Position numbers and translations under genes: made by a program. This document shows, one piece after another, positions 8,997 to 16,429 of a DNA stretch of 39,149 nt; positions within the stretch are counted from its first letter, which is position 1; each line of letters starts with the position of its first letter. The DNA comes from Muribaculaceae bacterium. GTDB taxonomy: Bacteria; Bacteroidota; Bacteroidia; Bacteroidales; Muribaculaceae. The notes under the pieces are model-generated. The model worked only from the letters and a program-made list of their open reading frames with translations, ran no database searches and was not told the origin of the DNA. The stretch lies in assembly GCA_022484565.1 (NCBI GenBank), contig JAKVKZ010000028.1:1-39149 (forward strand), in the 5' to 3' direction.

Positions 8997-9553
8997 TAGA
9001 ACCAATTTATATATATGGACATCCGGTACTAAGGAAAGTTTCACCGGCAGTAGAGAAAGACTATCCTGACTTGAAGAAGCTGATAGAAAACCTAAAGGAC
9101 ACAATGTACAAGTCCGACGGAATAGGAATCGCAGCTCCGCAAATCGGAGTGAATGCCCGCGTGATTTACATCGACGCTGGAGTCCTTGCCGACACGTTCC
9201 CCGAACTTGAAGGCAAGAAACTTGTGCTGGTGAATCCTGAAGTGGAAGTTCTCGACGACGGCGACCGCTGCTCGCGCGAGGAAGGCTGCCTGAGTCTGCC
9301 AGGAATTCACGAGAACGTTACCCGCACCGAAAAGGTCAACCTCAAGTGGCTTGATGAGGATTTCAATTCCCACGAAGAAGAAATTAGCGGCTATCTTGCA
9401 AGAGTTATCCAGCATGAATACGACCACCTCGACGGAATCTTATTCATCGACCATATTGCACCTATCCGCAAGCAGCTTATCCGCGGAAAGCTCGCAAATC
9501 TGGTGAAAGGAAAAGTGCATTGCGACTACCGGACAAAATGCTTTAAGAAATAA
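8993..9553 (+). CDS. def: peptide deformylase
   Basis: Removes the formyl group from the N-terminal methionine of new proteins, using a metal ion, in the cytoplasm. All three signature motifs are present: GIGIAAPQIG with Q50; EEGCLSLPG with C99; and QHEYDHLDG with H141, E142 and H145, where Cys and both His bind the metal and Glu is catalytic. At 186 aa the length is normal. It overlaps ruvX by 4 bp and both are driven by the ruvX promoter. The pairing puts nascent-chain processing with rRNA maturation, both translation-related. Confidence 0.97.
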   Translation: MIEPIYIYGHPVLRKVSPAVEKDYPDLKKLIENLKDTMYKSDGIGIAAPQIGVNARVIYIDAGVLADTFPELEGKKLVLVNPEVEVLDDGDRCSREEGCLSLPGIHENVTRTEKVNLKWLDEDFNSHEEEISGYLARVIQHEYDHLDGILFIDHIAPIRKQLIRGKLANLVKGKVHCDYRTKCFKK

Positions 9554-9655
9554 TAAGCAGGAGTTTCGCTTTTGACTTTACATAATGCCTTATTTTACAA
9601 AACACATGTCTGAAGGACAAAATATGACAAAACATTATAATTATTGAATTATTTT

Positions 9656-9687
9656 TTTGCGGATTCGTACCATGTTTCCTATCTTTG
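9656..9687 (+). promoter_or_regulatory. promoter of the hybrid histidine kinase
   Basis: TTTG (9656-9659), 20 bp, then TATCTTTG (9680-9687) matches the consensus. The predicted leader is about 50 nt. Confidence 0.75.
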
Positions 9688-9741
9688 TGATAGGTTTGTA
9701 CACATTATTATATTATAAATTGACTTAAAGCCGAACTCCAA

Positions 9742-12700
9742 ATGAGAAAGCCGGACAAAAACATCAACATATCAGGATACAGTAGATATAAAGCATGCAC
9801 AATTTTCTTTGCAGCCATGTCGCTTTCTACTGGAGCATCAGCCAACACTCTTTGCCTGACCCAGGCATCCGGCATTCAGATATTGTTCTATATTTTCGTA
9901 GCCGTAATTGTCATAGGATTGATTGTCCTGGCTTTGTTCACATATTTCATGAAAAAGAAAGTGGCAAAGGCTACAGAAAAGATGTCAAACCAGAATCAGG
10001 AGCTAAATCTCGTGATTACGGCAAGCAATACAGGCATTTGGGGCTACAACATAGCAACCCGCCATTTTTATAATATTAAAGGTATAAAAGACGTTCAGGA
10101 GAGGGACACTATCGAAAAACTCTCAAAACATATTCATCCCGACGATTTTCCACAATTCAAGAAAGCCATCGATGACCTAAGTTCAGGAAAGGCTGAACGC
10201 CGCACAATCATCATTCGGTTTTTCAATCAAAAGACAAAGAAATATGAATACATTGAAAAGCTGTTCGTGCTGAAGCGCGACAAGGACGGAAACATAACCG
10301 ACATAATCGGCACTCGCCACAACATGACAGATTCGCTGATGAAGGACAGGGAAATGGCGGAATTGCTCACCAAATACCGCTCAGTGTTCAACGGCACTGA
10401 TGTAGGACTTGAATATTTCGACAAGGATGGAAATCTCAGTGAAATCAACGACCAAGGTTGCGAGATTTTAGGGATAGTCAACCGCGATGTGGATGAGCTT
10501 AAGAAGTTCAATCTTTTCAAGCATCTTCAATTCTCAAAGGATGTCGTTGAGGAAATTAGTAATTTCCGTCACTGCAATTTCTCCTTCATTTATGATTCTT
10601 CCGAACTTGAGAAATTGGGCATCCAAATCTCAAGCAAGCACGTACGGCATCTCAATGCGCACATATCGCCCACGTTCACCGACGACGGACAGTTCTTCGG
10701 ATATGTACTTTCGATATTCGACATTACTGAGAGCGACAAACTAAATGAACAGAATCAAGAGCTTTTTGCGGAAAAGAATCTTATTTCAAGCACTTTGCCT
10801 ATTGGCATGGCAATTTGCGATGCCAACTGCAGAATTGTAAACATGAACCAGGTGTGTGCTGACCTTTTGGGCATTACAGACCCACATGCTTTCCACACCA
10901 CTTTCAAAGAACTAATCCAAAAGCTTGAGAATATCGACATTCAGACTGATTCTTCAACTGACACTTACACGCTGAAAATAGACTTTGAAGAGGCCCGCAA
11001 AGAACATTGGTTCGACACTTCGCTGAATGGCAAAAAGGTTATTTCAGTAAAATACACTGCCCAAAAGGACATTGATGGCAAGGTGAAGAATTACATCTTC
11101 ATGCTTACTGACGACACTGCAGCCTACGAGCACAACAAAGCCCTTGAGGAAAGCGCATTGAAAACCCAGCTTGCCATGCGTGTAAGCCACATTTCGCAGA
11201 TTGAATACGATGTGGCCACACGATGCTTATCAATAATCAATGAAAAGGGCAACACAAGAAAATTGACCGAAGACGTTTACACACGTCTTGTCCATCCTGA
11301 CGACTTCGACAGGTTCTTATCGCTCTTGGACGATGTGAACGCTGGTGTTGACAAGGACTTTATGCAGGAATTCAGAGTTAAGGTTGAAGGTAAAGATAAA
11401 TGGCAAAACATTCTTTCATCGTTCTCTCCCCTATTACGCAATGATAATGGGCGTGTGGCTAAATACACCGGCTTCCAGCGCAACAACACAGAATGGCACA
11501 GGCTTAACGCCCAATTGCAGGAAAAGAACGACATGAACGAACTAATTCTCAATAACATCACGTCAGGACTTGTTTATGCCGACAAGGACGCAAAAGTCAT
11601 TTGGGAAAACGTATCGGAAAAGTTTCCGCTTTCAATCACTGGCGGACCATTGTTCGAGCAAGGAAAATATTGCTACGAAACTCATGGAGAATTTAAAATT
11701 CCATGCGAAAAATGCCTCATTTTTGAAACTATGCGGACTGGCGAGCACTACCAAAGTGAAAAGAAACTATATAACGAACAATCAATCGAAATCACATCGG
11801 GTCCTATCAAGGACAAAGACGGGAAAACTCTCGGCGTAATTCTCCGTGTTGACGATATTAGCGAGCGTAAACGCCTTTCGTCGAAACTTGAGGAAAGCCG
11901 CAACAAGGCATTGAACATGTCGCAATTGCTTTCTGAGATTCTCGACCGTGTGCCTACTTCATTGTTCATCAAGGATGCTGACGACGGCTTCCGCTATATG
12001 ATTGCCAACAACCAGTTCTGTCGGCAGATGAATCTTTCGGAAAGCCAAATCATAGGCAAACGCGATTTCGACCTTGTTGACAAGAAACGTGCCGCACTGT
12101 TTGAAAAGACGGATATTGCCGCGCTTGAAAAAGGAGTACCCACTTCATTCGAGGAAAGCATAAGGTCGAAGGACGGAACTGTTCGCTATTGGCGTTCAAC
12201 GAAATCCATAATAACCACTTTCGACGGTCATCGCCTGCTTATCGGCATATCGCTTGACCTCACCGAAATGCGGCGTATCAACGAGGCATTGAATCAGGCA
12301 AAGAACAAGGCGGAGGAAAGCGACAAGCTAAAATCGGCATTCCTTGCCAATATGAGCCACGAAATACGCACTCCGCTCAATGCCATCACAGGCTTTGCGC
12401 AATTGCTTGCCGAAGGTGACGTTTCTACTGAAGAAATTAAGGAGTACAACCAAATCATCAGCACCAACAGTGAATTGCTGTTGCGTCTGATCAACGACAT
12501 CCTCGACCTGTCGAAGATTGACGCTGGCATTATCAACCTCGACATCGTAAAATTCAACATTGCCGACTTCATGAAGGATTTGTCCACTCAAATCCGTCTT
12601 AAATTGCTTGGCCATAACGTTGACCTGATAGCTGAAAATCCTTACAACTCATGCATCTGCGAAGTTGATAGGGAAAGATTGAGCCAAGTTTGGTCGAATT

Positions 12701-13452
12701 TCCTCACCAATGCCATTAAATACACCGCAAAAGGCTACATCAAAACCGGCTACAGATACATCAACAATGGCTTGTACTTTTATGTTGAGGACACAGGCAT
12801 CGGAATTGCGGAAAACAAACACGACAAAATATTCCAGCGCTTTGAGAAGCTCGACAATTTTGCTCAAGGCACTGGTTTGGGACTTTCAATTTCAAAGGCC
12901 ATCATTGAAATGTGTGGAGGTAAGATAGGATTTGAATCTGAAGAAGGCAAAGGGTCAAAATTCTGGGCTTGGATTCCTACCACCGCTGAAATTGACGGGA
13001 AACTGACTGAAAAGAGTTCCATCCAATTGCCGAACGAAAGCGATATTCCAATTGAGGTCATTGGCAAAATGACAACACTGAAAGGTCAATATAATTTCCT
13101 TGTGGCTGAGGATAACGAGACTAATTACACGCTTATCCGCTCCATGCTGCCGCACGACTGCACCACAAACCGCGCAATCAATGGAATCGAAGTGGTCAAC
13201 ATGGCAAAATCGGGGCAATACGATGCTGTGATTATGGACATCAAGATGCCGCTGATGGATGGACTTGAAGCCACAAAAGCCATTCGTAGATTCAATGAAG
13301 AAATACCTATTATTGCTGTTACAGCCCATTCATTCGAAAATGATAAGCGCATGGCATTGGAGGCTGGCTGCAACGAATACATTGCAAAACCTATCAAGCG
13401 CGAGGCCCTGCTTTACGTCATTGCCAAAGCCCTCCACGAGGATTCAATGTAA
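9742..13452 (+). CDS. membrane hybrid sensor histidine kinase with about six PAS domains and a receiver
   Basis: A 1236-aa hybrid two-component sensor. Residues 1-35 look like a signal sequence or first helix (GASA end), and 44-69 are a clear transmembrane helix; almost everything else is cytoplasmic. About six PAS domains follow in tandem (roughly 85-200, 205-325, 335-460, 470-590, 600-715, 730-850). The fifth contains an unusual C644-x3-H648-x6-C655-x2-C658 cluster. The HisKA domain has [12 protein letters not shown] with phospho-acceptor H873. The ATPase domain has an N-box (SNFLTNAIKYT), DTGIGI and [10 protein letters not shown]. The C-terminal receiver has AEDNE, D1166 in VIMDIKMPLMDG, and an AKPI lysine. 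No DNA-binding output domain is fused and no regulator gene is adjacent, so signal and target are unknown. The gene is transcribed alone from a consensus promoter. Confidence 0.93.
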   Translation: MRKPDKNINISGYSRYKACTIFFAAMSLSTGASANTLCLTQASGIQILFYIFVAVIVIGLIVLALFTYFMKKKVAKATEKMSNQNQELNLVITASNTGIWGYNIATRHFYNIKGIKDVQERDTIEKLSKHIHPDDFPQFKKAIDDLSSGKAERRTIIIRFFNQKTKKYEYIEKLFVLKRDKDGNITDIIGTRHNMTDSLMKDREMAELLTKYRSVFNGTDVGLEYFDKDGNLSEINDQGCEILGIVNRDVDELKKFNLFKHLQFSKDVVEEISNFRHCNFSFIYDSSELEKLGIQISSKHVRHLNAHISPTFTDDGQFFGYVLSIFDITESDKLNEQNQELFAEKNLISSTLPIGMAICDANCRIVNMNQVCADLLGITDPHAFHTTFKELIQKLENIDIQTDSSTDTYTLKIDFEEARKEHWFDTSLNGKKVISVKYTAQKDIDGKVKNYIFMLTDDTAAYEHNKALEESALKTQLAMRVSHISQIEYDVATRCLSIINEKGNTRKLTEDVYTRLVHPDDFDRFLSLLDDVNAGVDKDFMQEFRVKVEGKDKWQNILSSFSPLLRNDNGRVAKYTGFQRNNTEWHRLNAQLQEKNDMNELILNNITSGLVYADKDAKVIWENVSEKFPLSITGGPLFEQGKYCYETHGEFKIPCEKCLIFETMRTGEHYQSEKKLYNEQSIEITSGPIKDKDGKTLGVILRVDDISERKRLSSKLEESRNKALNMSQLLSEILDRVPTSLFIKDADDGFRYMIANNQFCRQMNLSESQIIGKRDFDLVDKKRAALFEKTDIAALEKGVPTSFEESIRSKDGTVRYWRSTKSIITTFDGHRLLIGISLDLTEMRRINEALNQAKNKAEESDKLKSAFLANMSHEIRTPLNAITGFAQLLAEGDVSTEEIKEYNQIISTNSELLLRLINDILDLSKIDAGIINLDIVKFNIADFMKDLSTQIRLKLLGHNVDLIAENPYNSCICEVDRERLSQVWSNFLTNAIKYTAKGYIKTGYRYINNGLYFYVEDTGIGIAENKHDKIFQRFEKLDNFAQGTGLGLSISKAIIEMCGGKIGFESEEGKGSKFWAWIPTTAEIDGKLTEKSSIQLPNESDIPIEVIGKMTTLKGQYNFLVAEDNETNYTLIRSMLPHDCTTNRAINGIEVVNMAKSGQYDAVIMDIKMPLMDGLEATKAIRRFNEEIPIIAVTAHSFENDKRMALEAGCNEYIAKPIKREALLYVIAKALHEDSM

Positions 13453-13485
13453 AAAAATAAGTGTTATTTTATCTTATATATAGCA

Positions 13486-13514
13486 ATTGAGGCTGTCATC
13501 ACGACAGCCTCAAT
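13486..13514 (+). terminator. strong hairpin after the hybrid kinase gene
   Basis: A perfect 12-bp stem (13486-13497 with 13503-13514, ATTGAGGCTGTC and complement) has a 5-nt loop. It starts 33 bp after the kinase stop. There is no U-run behind it, so it may act as a 3' stability element or a weak terminator. Confidence 0.55.
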
Positions 13515-13537
13515 CCATTAACCTTAAATCTAATACC

Positions 13538-13579
13538 ATGAAAAACTATTACAAAAATAATGGATTGGAATCATATTAG
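13538..13579 (+). other. 13-codon open frame with a good start context
   Basis: Behind the hairpin is a short frame, ATG to TAG, encoding MKNYYKNNGLESY. The upstream bases TTAACCTTAAATCTAATACC before ATGAAAAA resemble the AT-rich A/C leader often seen before Bacteroidales starts. It may be a remnant gene start, a leader peptide ahead of guaD, or chance. Evidence for translation is weak. Confidence 0.15.
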
Positions 13580-13646
13580 CAAGAATGATTACAATTTTTA
13601 TTTTCAATTAACCTTTTAATGTCAATTCTTAATGGTTATATTATTA

Positions 13647-13678
13647 TTTGCACAATCCAAGAAAAAGTGTTACCTTTA
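13647..13678 (+). promoter_or_regulatory. probable promoter of the guanine deaminase gene
   Basis: TTTG (13647-13650), 20 bp, then TACCTTTA (13671-13678), which matches TAnnTTTG at all but the last base. The predicted leader is about 37 nt before the ATG at 13720. Confidence 0.5.
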
Positions 13679-13719
13679 ACGTTGCATTTTTCTGTACTTA
13701 TTTATTTTATTAAAAACAA

Positions 13720-14217
13720 ATGGACAATAAAAACAACATTGAAATAACCCAATCTGATTTAGCGTTTTTGAAACTCGCCAGCAAGCTGGCATTTGATAAT
13801 ATCGACAATGGAGGCGGCCCTTTCGGCGCCATAATTGTCAAGGACGGCACAATTATCTCTAAAGGCGTAAACTCTGTAACAAAGAATAATGACCCAACAG
13901 CACATGCCGAAGTGAATGCGATTCGTGCAGCTTGCGCTGCTACAAATAATTTCAAACTCGACGGATGCGTGGTTTACTCTTCCTGCGAACCTTGCCCTAT
14001 GTGCCTCAGCGCTCTATATTGGGCTGGCGTCAGCCGAATATATTACGGAAACACCAAGGCTGATGCAGCAGCTATAGATTTCGACGACAATTTCATTTAC
14101 GAGGAAATCGACAAGCCGGCGGCATTCCGCTCAATTCCCTGCATTCATATCCCCGACACCGACGCTATAATGTCATTCAAAAAATGGGCGTCGAAGGATG
14201 ATAAAGTGAAATATTAG
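13720..14217 (+). CDS. guaD: guanine deaminase (CDA-fold nucleoside/base deaminase)
   Basis: A 165-aa zinc deaminase, predicted to convert guanine to xanthine in purine salvage. The zinc site is complete: H62-A-E64 and C92-P-M-C95 (motif SCEPCPMCLSALYWAG). It follows the Bacillus GuaD pattern more closely than TadA, with GGPFGAIIVKDG, a DPTAHAEVNAIR block, and a C-terminal FDDNFIYEEIDKPA segment that resembles GuaD where tRNA deaminases differ. The start ATG fits the family. It is flanked by a probable promoter and stands alone. A tRNA adenosine deaminase role is less likely but not excluded by sequence alone. Confidence 0.85.
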   Translation: MDNKNNIEITQSDLAFLKLASKLAFDNIDNGGGPFGAIIVKDGTIISKGVNSVTKNNDPTAHAEVNAIRAACAATNNFKLDGCVVYSSCEPCPMCLSALYWAGVSRIYYGNTKADAAAIDFDDNFIYEEIDKPAAFRSIPCIHIPDTDAIMSFKKWASKDDKVKY

Positions 14218-14293
14218 GAAAGCCACCGATTCAGACATTAAACGAACTGCGAAAATATTTGTCTGATAATTAAGTTGTATTTCATTTTTTTTG

Positions 14294-14301
14294 TATTTTT
14301 G
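14294..14301 (+). promoter_or_regulatory. -7 promoter box for the 14342-15993 gene pair
   Basis: TATTTTTG, an exact TAnnTTTG match, lies 40 bp before the ATG at 14342. The nearest upstream TTG is 16 bp away (14275-14277), shorter than usual. Confidence 0.5.
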
Positions 14302-14341
14302 TAATAGTATCCTATTATATTACCATTAAAAAGACAATCTT

Positions 14342-15052
14342 ATGAGGACAAACTTAATGATGATTATCACCGCTGTTGTTTTAGCGGTATTTTCCTGTTT
14401 CACTGCTTCCGCCACCGACGGGAAAGCCATTAAAGTGACTTTCACTGGCAAACAGCCAAAAATCACTGACTTCGTCAACGCTTATGCCACATCGCTTGCA
14501 CCGCTCGACGAATACGAGGCTGTAGCCGTTGCTAAAATCCAAAAAGGAAACAGACCTGCAAAAGGCGCTTATTCCAAATCCACCATTGTTGATTTGAAAA
14601 ACGGCTTTTGCTCATATTTTGATGCCGGCGACCCTGGCACTCTGATTGAAATGTGCTACTGGAACTGCGCCGACGGCCAATCAAAACTTCTTGCCGTAAA
14701 CCACGTGGAAGGCATCGGGACTTCTGAAAGTGGTGGCATACGGTTCTTCCGCTACGACATCGCATCACACACCATGCAGGAAATAGAAGCTCCGTTCAAT
14801 CACACACCTCTGCCAACTGAATTCATTAAAGCACAGATCACACCACAAAAGGATGCCAACGAGTATCTTAACTCACTCGGTATTATCGATGAAAGCGAAG
14901 ATACCAGCAGTTTGGTAACATATCGTCTGCCAAAAACGGGGAAAGACATTACCATTCGTTTCTGCGAGGATACCGATATTCCTGCCAAATACCGTGTAGC
15001 CATGTTCTTTAAATGGAATGGCGACGGTTTTACTCTTACCACAAAGAAATAG
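14342..15052 (+). CDS. unrecognised exported protein (236 aa)
   Basis: I do not recognise this family. Residues 1-24 form a Sec signal peptide (a hydrophobic core of Met, Ile, Val, Ala and Leu, ending TASA) with no lipobox cysteine at the expected place, so a periplasmic or secreted product is likely. The mature part is mixed alpha/beta and moderately charged, with scattered cysteines (C110, C114, C118 or nearby positions), and ends in GDGFTLTTKK without a T9SS tail. It is the first gene of a two-gene unit: the next exported protein starts 23 bp after its stop. Shared promoter, spacing and export suggest that the two act together. Confidence 0.75.
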   Translation: MRTNLMMIITAVVLAVFSCFTASATDGKAIKVTFTGKQPKITDFVNAYATSLAPLDEYEAVAVAKIQKGNRPAKGAYSKSTIVDLKNGFCSYFDAGDPGTLIEMCYWNCADGQSKLLAVNHVEGIGTSESGGIRFFRYDIASHTMQEIEAPFNHTPLPTEFIKAQITPQKDANEYLNSLGIIDESEDTSSLVTYRLPKTGKDITIRFCEDTDIPAKYRVAMFFKWNGDGFTLTTKK

Positions 15053-15075
15053 ACATTTAATTTTCCTATCCTATT

Positions 15076-15993
15076 ATGAAAAGACAGATTTCGTTTATCG
15101 CGCTGTTTTTCGCTTTCTTGACTTGCAGCTTTTGTAATTCAATGGCAGCAGACCTGCAGAACGGCAATTTCACTTTCGCTCTTGCCAACTCAAATGGCAC
15201 ACGGCTTCTTGTATTGGATGATAATCAGGAATTCAATGGTGAAGTTGAGGCTGTTGATGCTGAAGAGAATCCATCAATTTCTGATGGAGAAATGCAATTC
15301 AAAGGAACTGAAATGGCAGAGCCAAACCTTAAGAAATACACACATGCCATTCATCAAGGCAAAATTTATAACATCCAATATGTTGGCCGTCAAAAAGCTA
15401 CAGGTGAGAACGATGGCCGCCAGGTTCCTTCAAACTTCTATCAATTCGATGGATTCTTATTCAAGGTGGAAAATGAGAAAATGATAGGCGCCGATGCCGT
15501 ACTGCTCGTTGACGACTCATTTCTGGAAAAGAATAAGCTGGTAAATTTCACATCAAAAAAGCGTGTAGCGGCAAGTGCTTCGTTGACTGCCGCTCTCAAA
15601 AATCAGTACAAACGTGGATTGCAGAGAACAGCCGGCTTAATTTGCACATTCGGCGATAACAACAAAAATATTCTTCTTGGTGCGCAATTCAAGACTATCG
15701 GAAAAAATATGCTTGGCGTTATAGCCATGAAATTGAATGACTCCGATTCATTCTGCACATTGAATCTGCCTGGCAGCACTAAGAATATTCCGAGTGTGTG
15801 GCGTGTTGATGATGAAGGTTACTTCTCAGCCGACAATTTTAAAGTCAAAGCTGTGTTTTCCACTCCGGGTGGTTACAAATTCCTGATTAGTGATTATGGA
15901 GCGGAAGGGATAACCTGCTACTTCCTGCTGCAAAATGGCAAGAAACTCGTCAAGCGCAACACCAATTTTACTCTCTACACTGCTCCAATGTGA
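15076..15993 (+). CDS. unrecognised exported protein (305 aa)
   Basis: I do not recognise this family. An N-terminal signal peptide of about 24 residues (IALFFAFLTCSFC core, then SMAA) directs export; the cysteines in the core are not in a clean lipobox. The mature part opens with repeated beta-strand-like segments (FTFALANSNGTRLLVLDD) and an acidic stretch (residues about 50-75). Its middle region has a basic linker near residues 155-180 that could be a domain boundary. It lies 23 bp after the 236-aa exported protein gene and is followed by a short hairpin with T residues. Both may be lineage-specific surface or periplasmic proteins. Confidence 0.75.
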   Translation: MKRQISFIALFFAFLTCSFCNSMAADLQNGNFTFALANSNGTRLLVLDDNQEFNGEVEAVDAEENPSISDGEMQFKGTEMAEPNLKKYTHAIHQGKIYNIQYVGRQKATGENDGRQVPSNFYQFDGFLFKVENEKMIGADAVLLVDDSFLEKNKLVNFTSKKRVAASASLTAALKNQYKRGLQRTAGLICTFGDNNKNILLGAQFKTIGKNMLGVIAMKLNDSDSFCTLNLPGSTKNIPSVWRVDDEGYFSADNFKVKAVFSTPGGYKFLISDYGAEGITCYFLLQNGKKLVKRNTNFTLYTAPM

Positions 15994-16010
15994 ATCTTAT
16001 AATCACACTT

Positions 16011-16026
16011 TTTAGCGGCTGCTAAA
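16011..16026 (+). terminator. probable terminator after the exported-protein pair
   Basis: TTTAGC (16011-16016) and GCTAAA (16021-16026) pair around a GGCT tetraloop, followed by TTT, 18 bp after the stop at 15993. The stem is short, so this is a modest call. Confidence 0.45.
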
Positions 16027-16032
16027 TTTCAA

Positions 16033-16078
16033 TCAGATAAAACTTATCCGCCACATTCTGGGCGCTTATTCTATCTGA
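16033..16078. repeat. interrupted inverted repeat in the 15994-16429 gap
   Basis: Outer arms TCAGATA (16033-16039) and TATCTGA (16072-16078) and inner arms CGCC (16049-16052) and GGCG (16061-16064) are symmetrically placed and could form a 46-nt hairpin or cruciform. No U-run follows on either strand. Function unknown. Confidence 0.45.
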
Positions 16079-16118
16079 AATTATCCCATTTCCTTGCATG
16101 GCCAATCCATTTTATGGA

Positions 16119-16283
16119 TAATTTTGTAAGGCGTTCTTTGAATTATTTATTATCATGGTCACCGGCATTCTTTTTAGGTGAAAACCTTGTAAACGTGTGT
16201 GCACTACCTCACCGTGAACACCTTTGAGAATATTCAGTGGTTCAACGTGTTACATGCCGTTTTAGGTGTTCACACCTACGCAC
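16119..16283 (+). ncRNA. candidate intergenic small RNA with its own promoter box
   Basis: This gap (15994-16429, 436 bp) holds no convincing ORF. On the plus strand TAATTTTG (16119-16126) is an exact -7 box with a TTG 22 bp upstream (16094-16096). Downstream, a perfect 10-bp inverted repeat pairs 16214-16223 (GTGAACACCT) with 16264-16273, and flanking GTGC (16199-16202) and GCAC (16280-16283) can extend the stem. The second arm also contains a local AGGTG-TTCA-CACCT hairpin, so alternative folds are possible. No obvious terminator follows on this strand. Transcription and function are inference; decayed sequence is the main alternative. Confidence 0.35.
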
Positions 16284-16345
16284 TGATTTTCTTTGCACAA
16301 GCTGCTGAAAAATGGCTATACTAAACCCCGTTCTTTTCGTAAAAA

Positions 16346-16374
16346 AAGCTGCCGGATATTTATCCCGACAGCTT
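16346..16374 (-). terminator. rho-independent terminator of gdhA
   Basis: AAGCTG-C-CGG (16346-16355) pairs with its near-complement at 16365-16374, with one mismatch. On the minus strand the stem is followed by seven T residues. It lies about 56 bp after the gdhA stop and is the expected gdhA terminator. Confidence 0.75.
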
Positions 16375-16429
16375 CGTTTATCAAGTCTCCTTGATTCTGT
16401 TGATAAAAATAGAATGATATGAAATTGGA

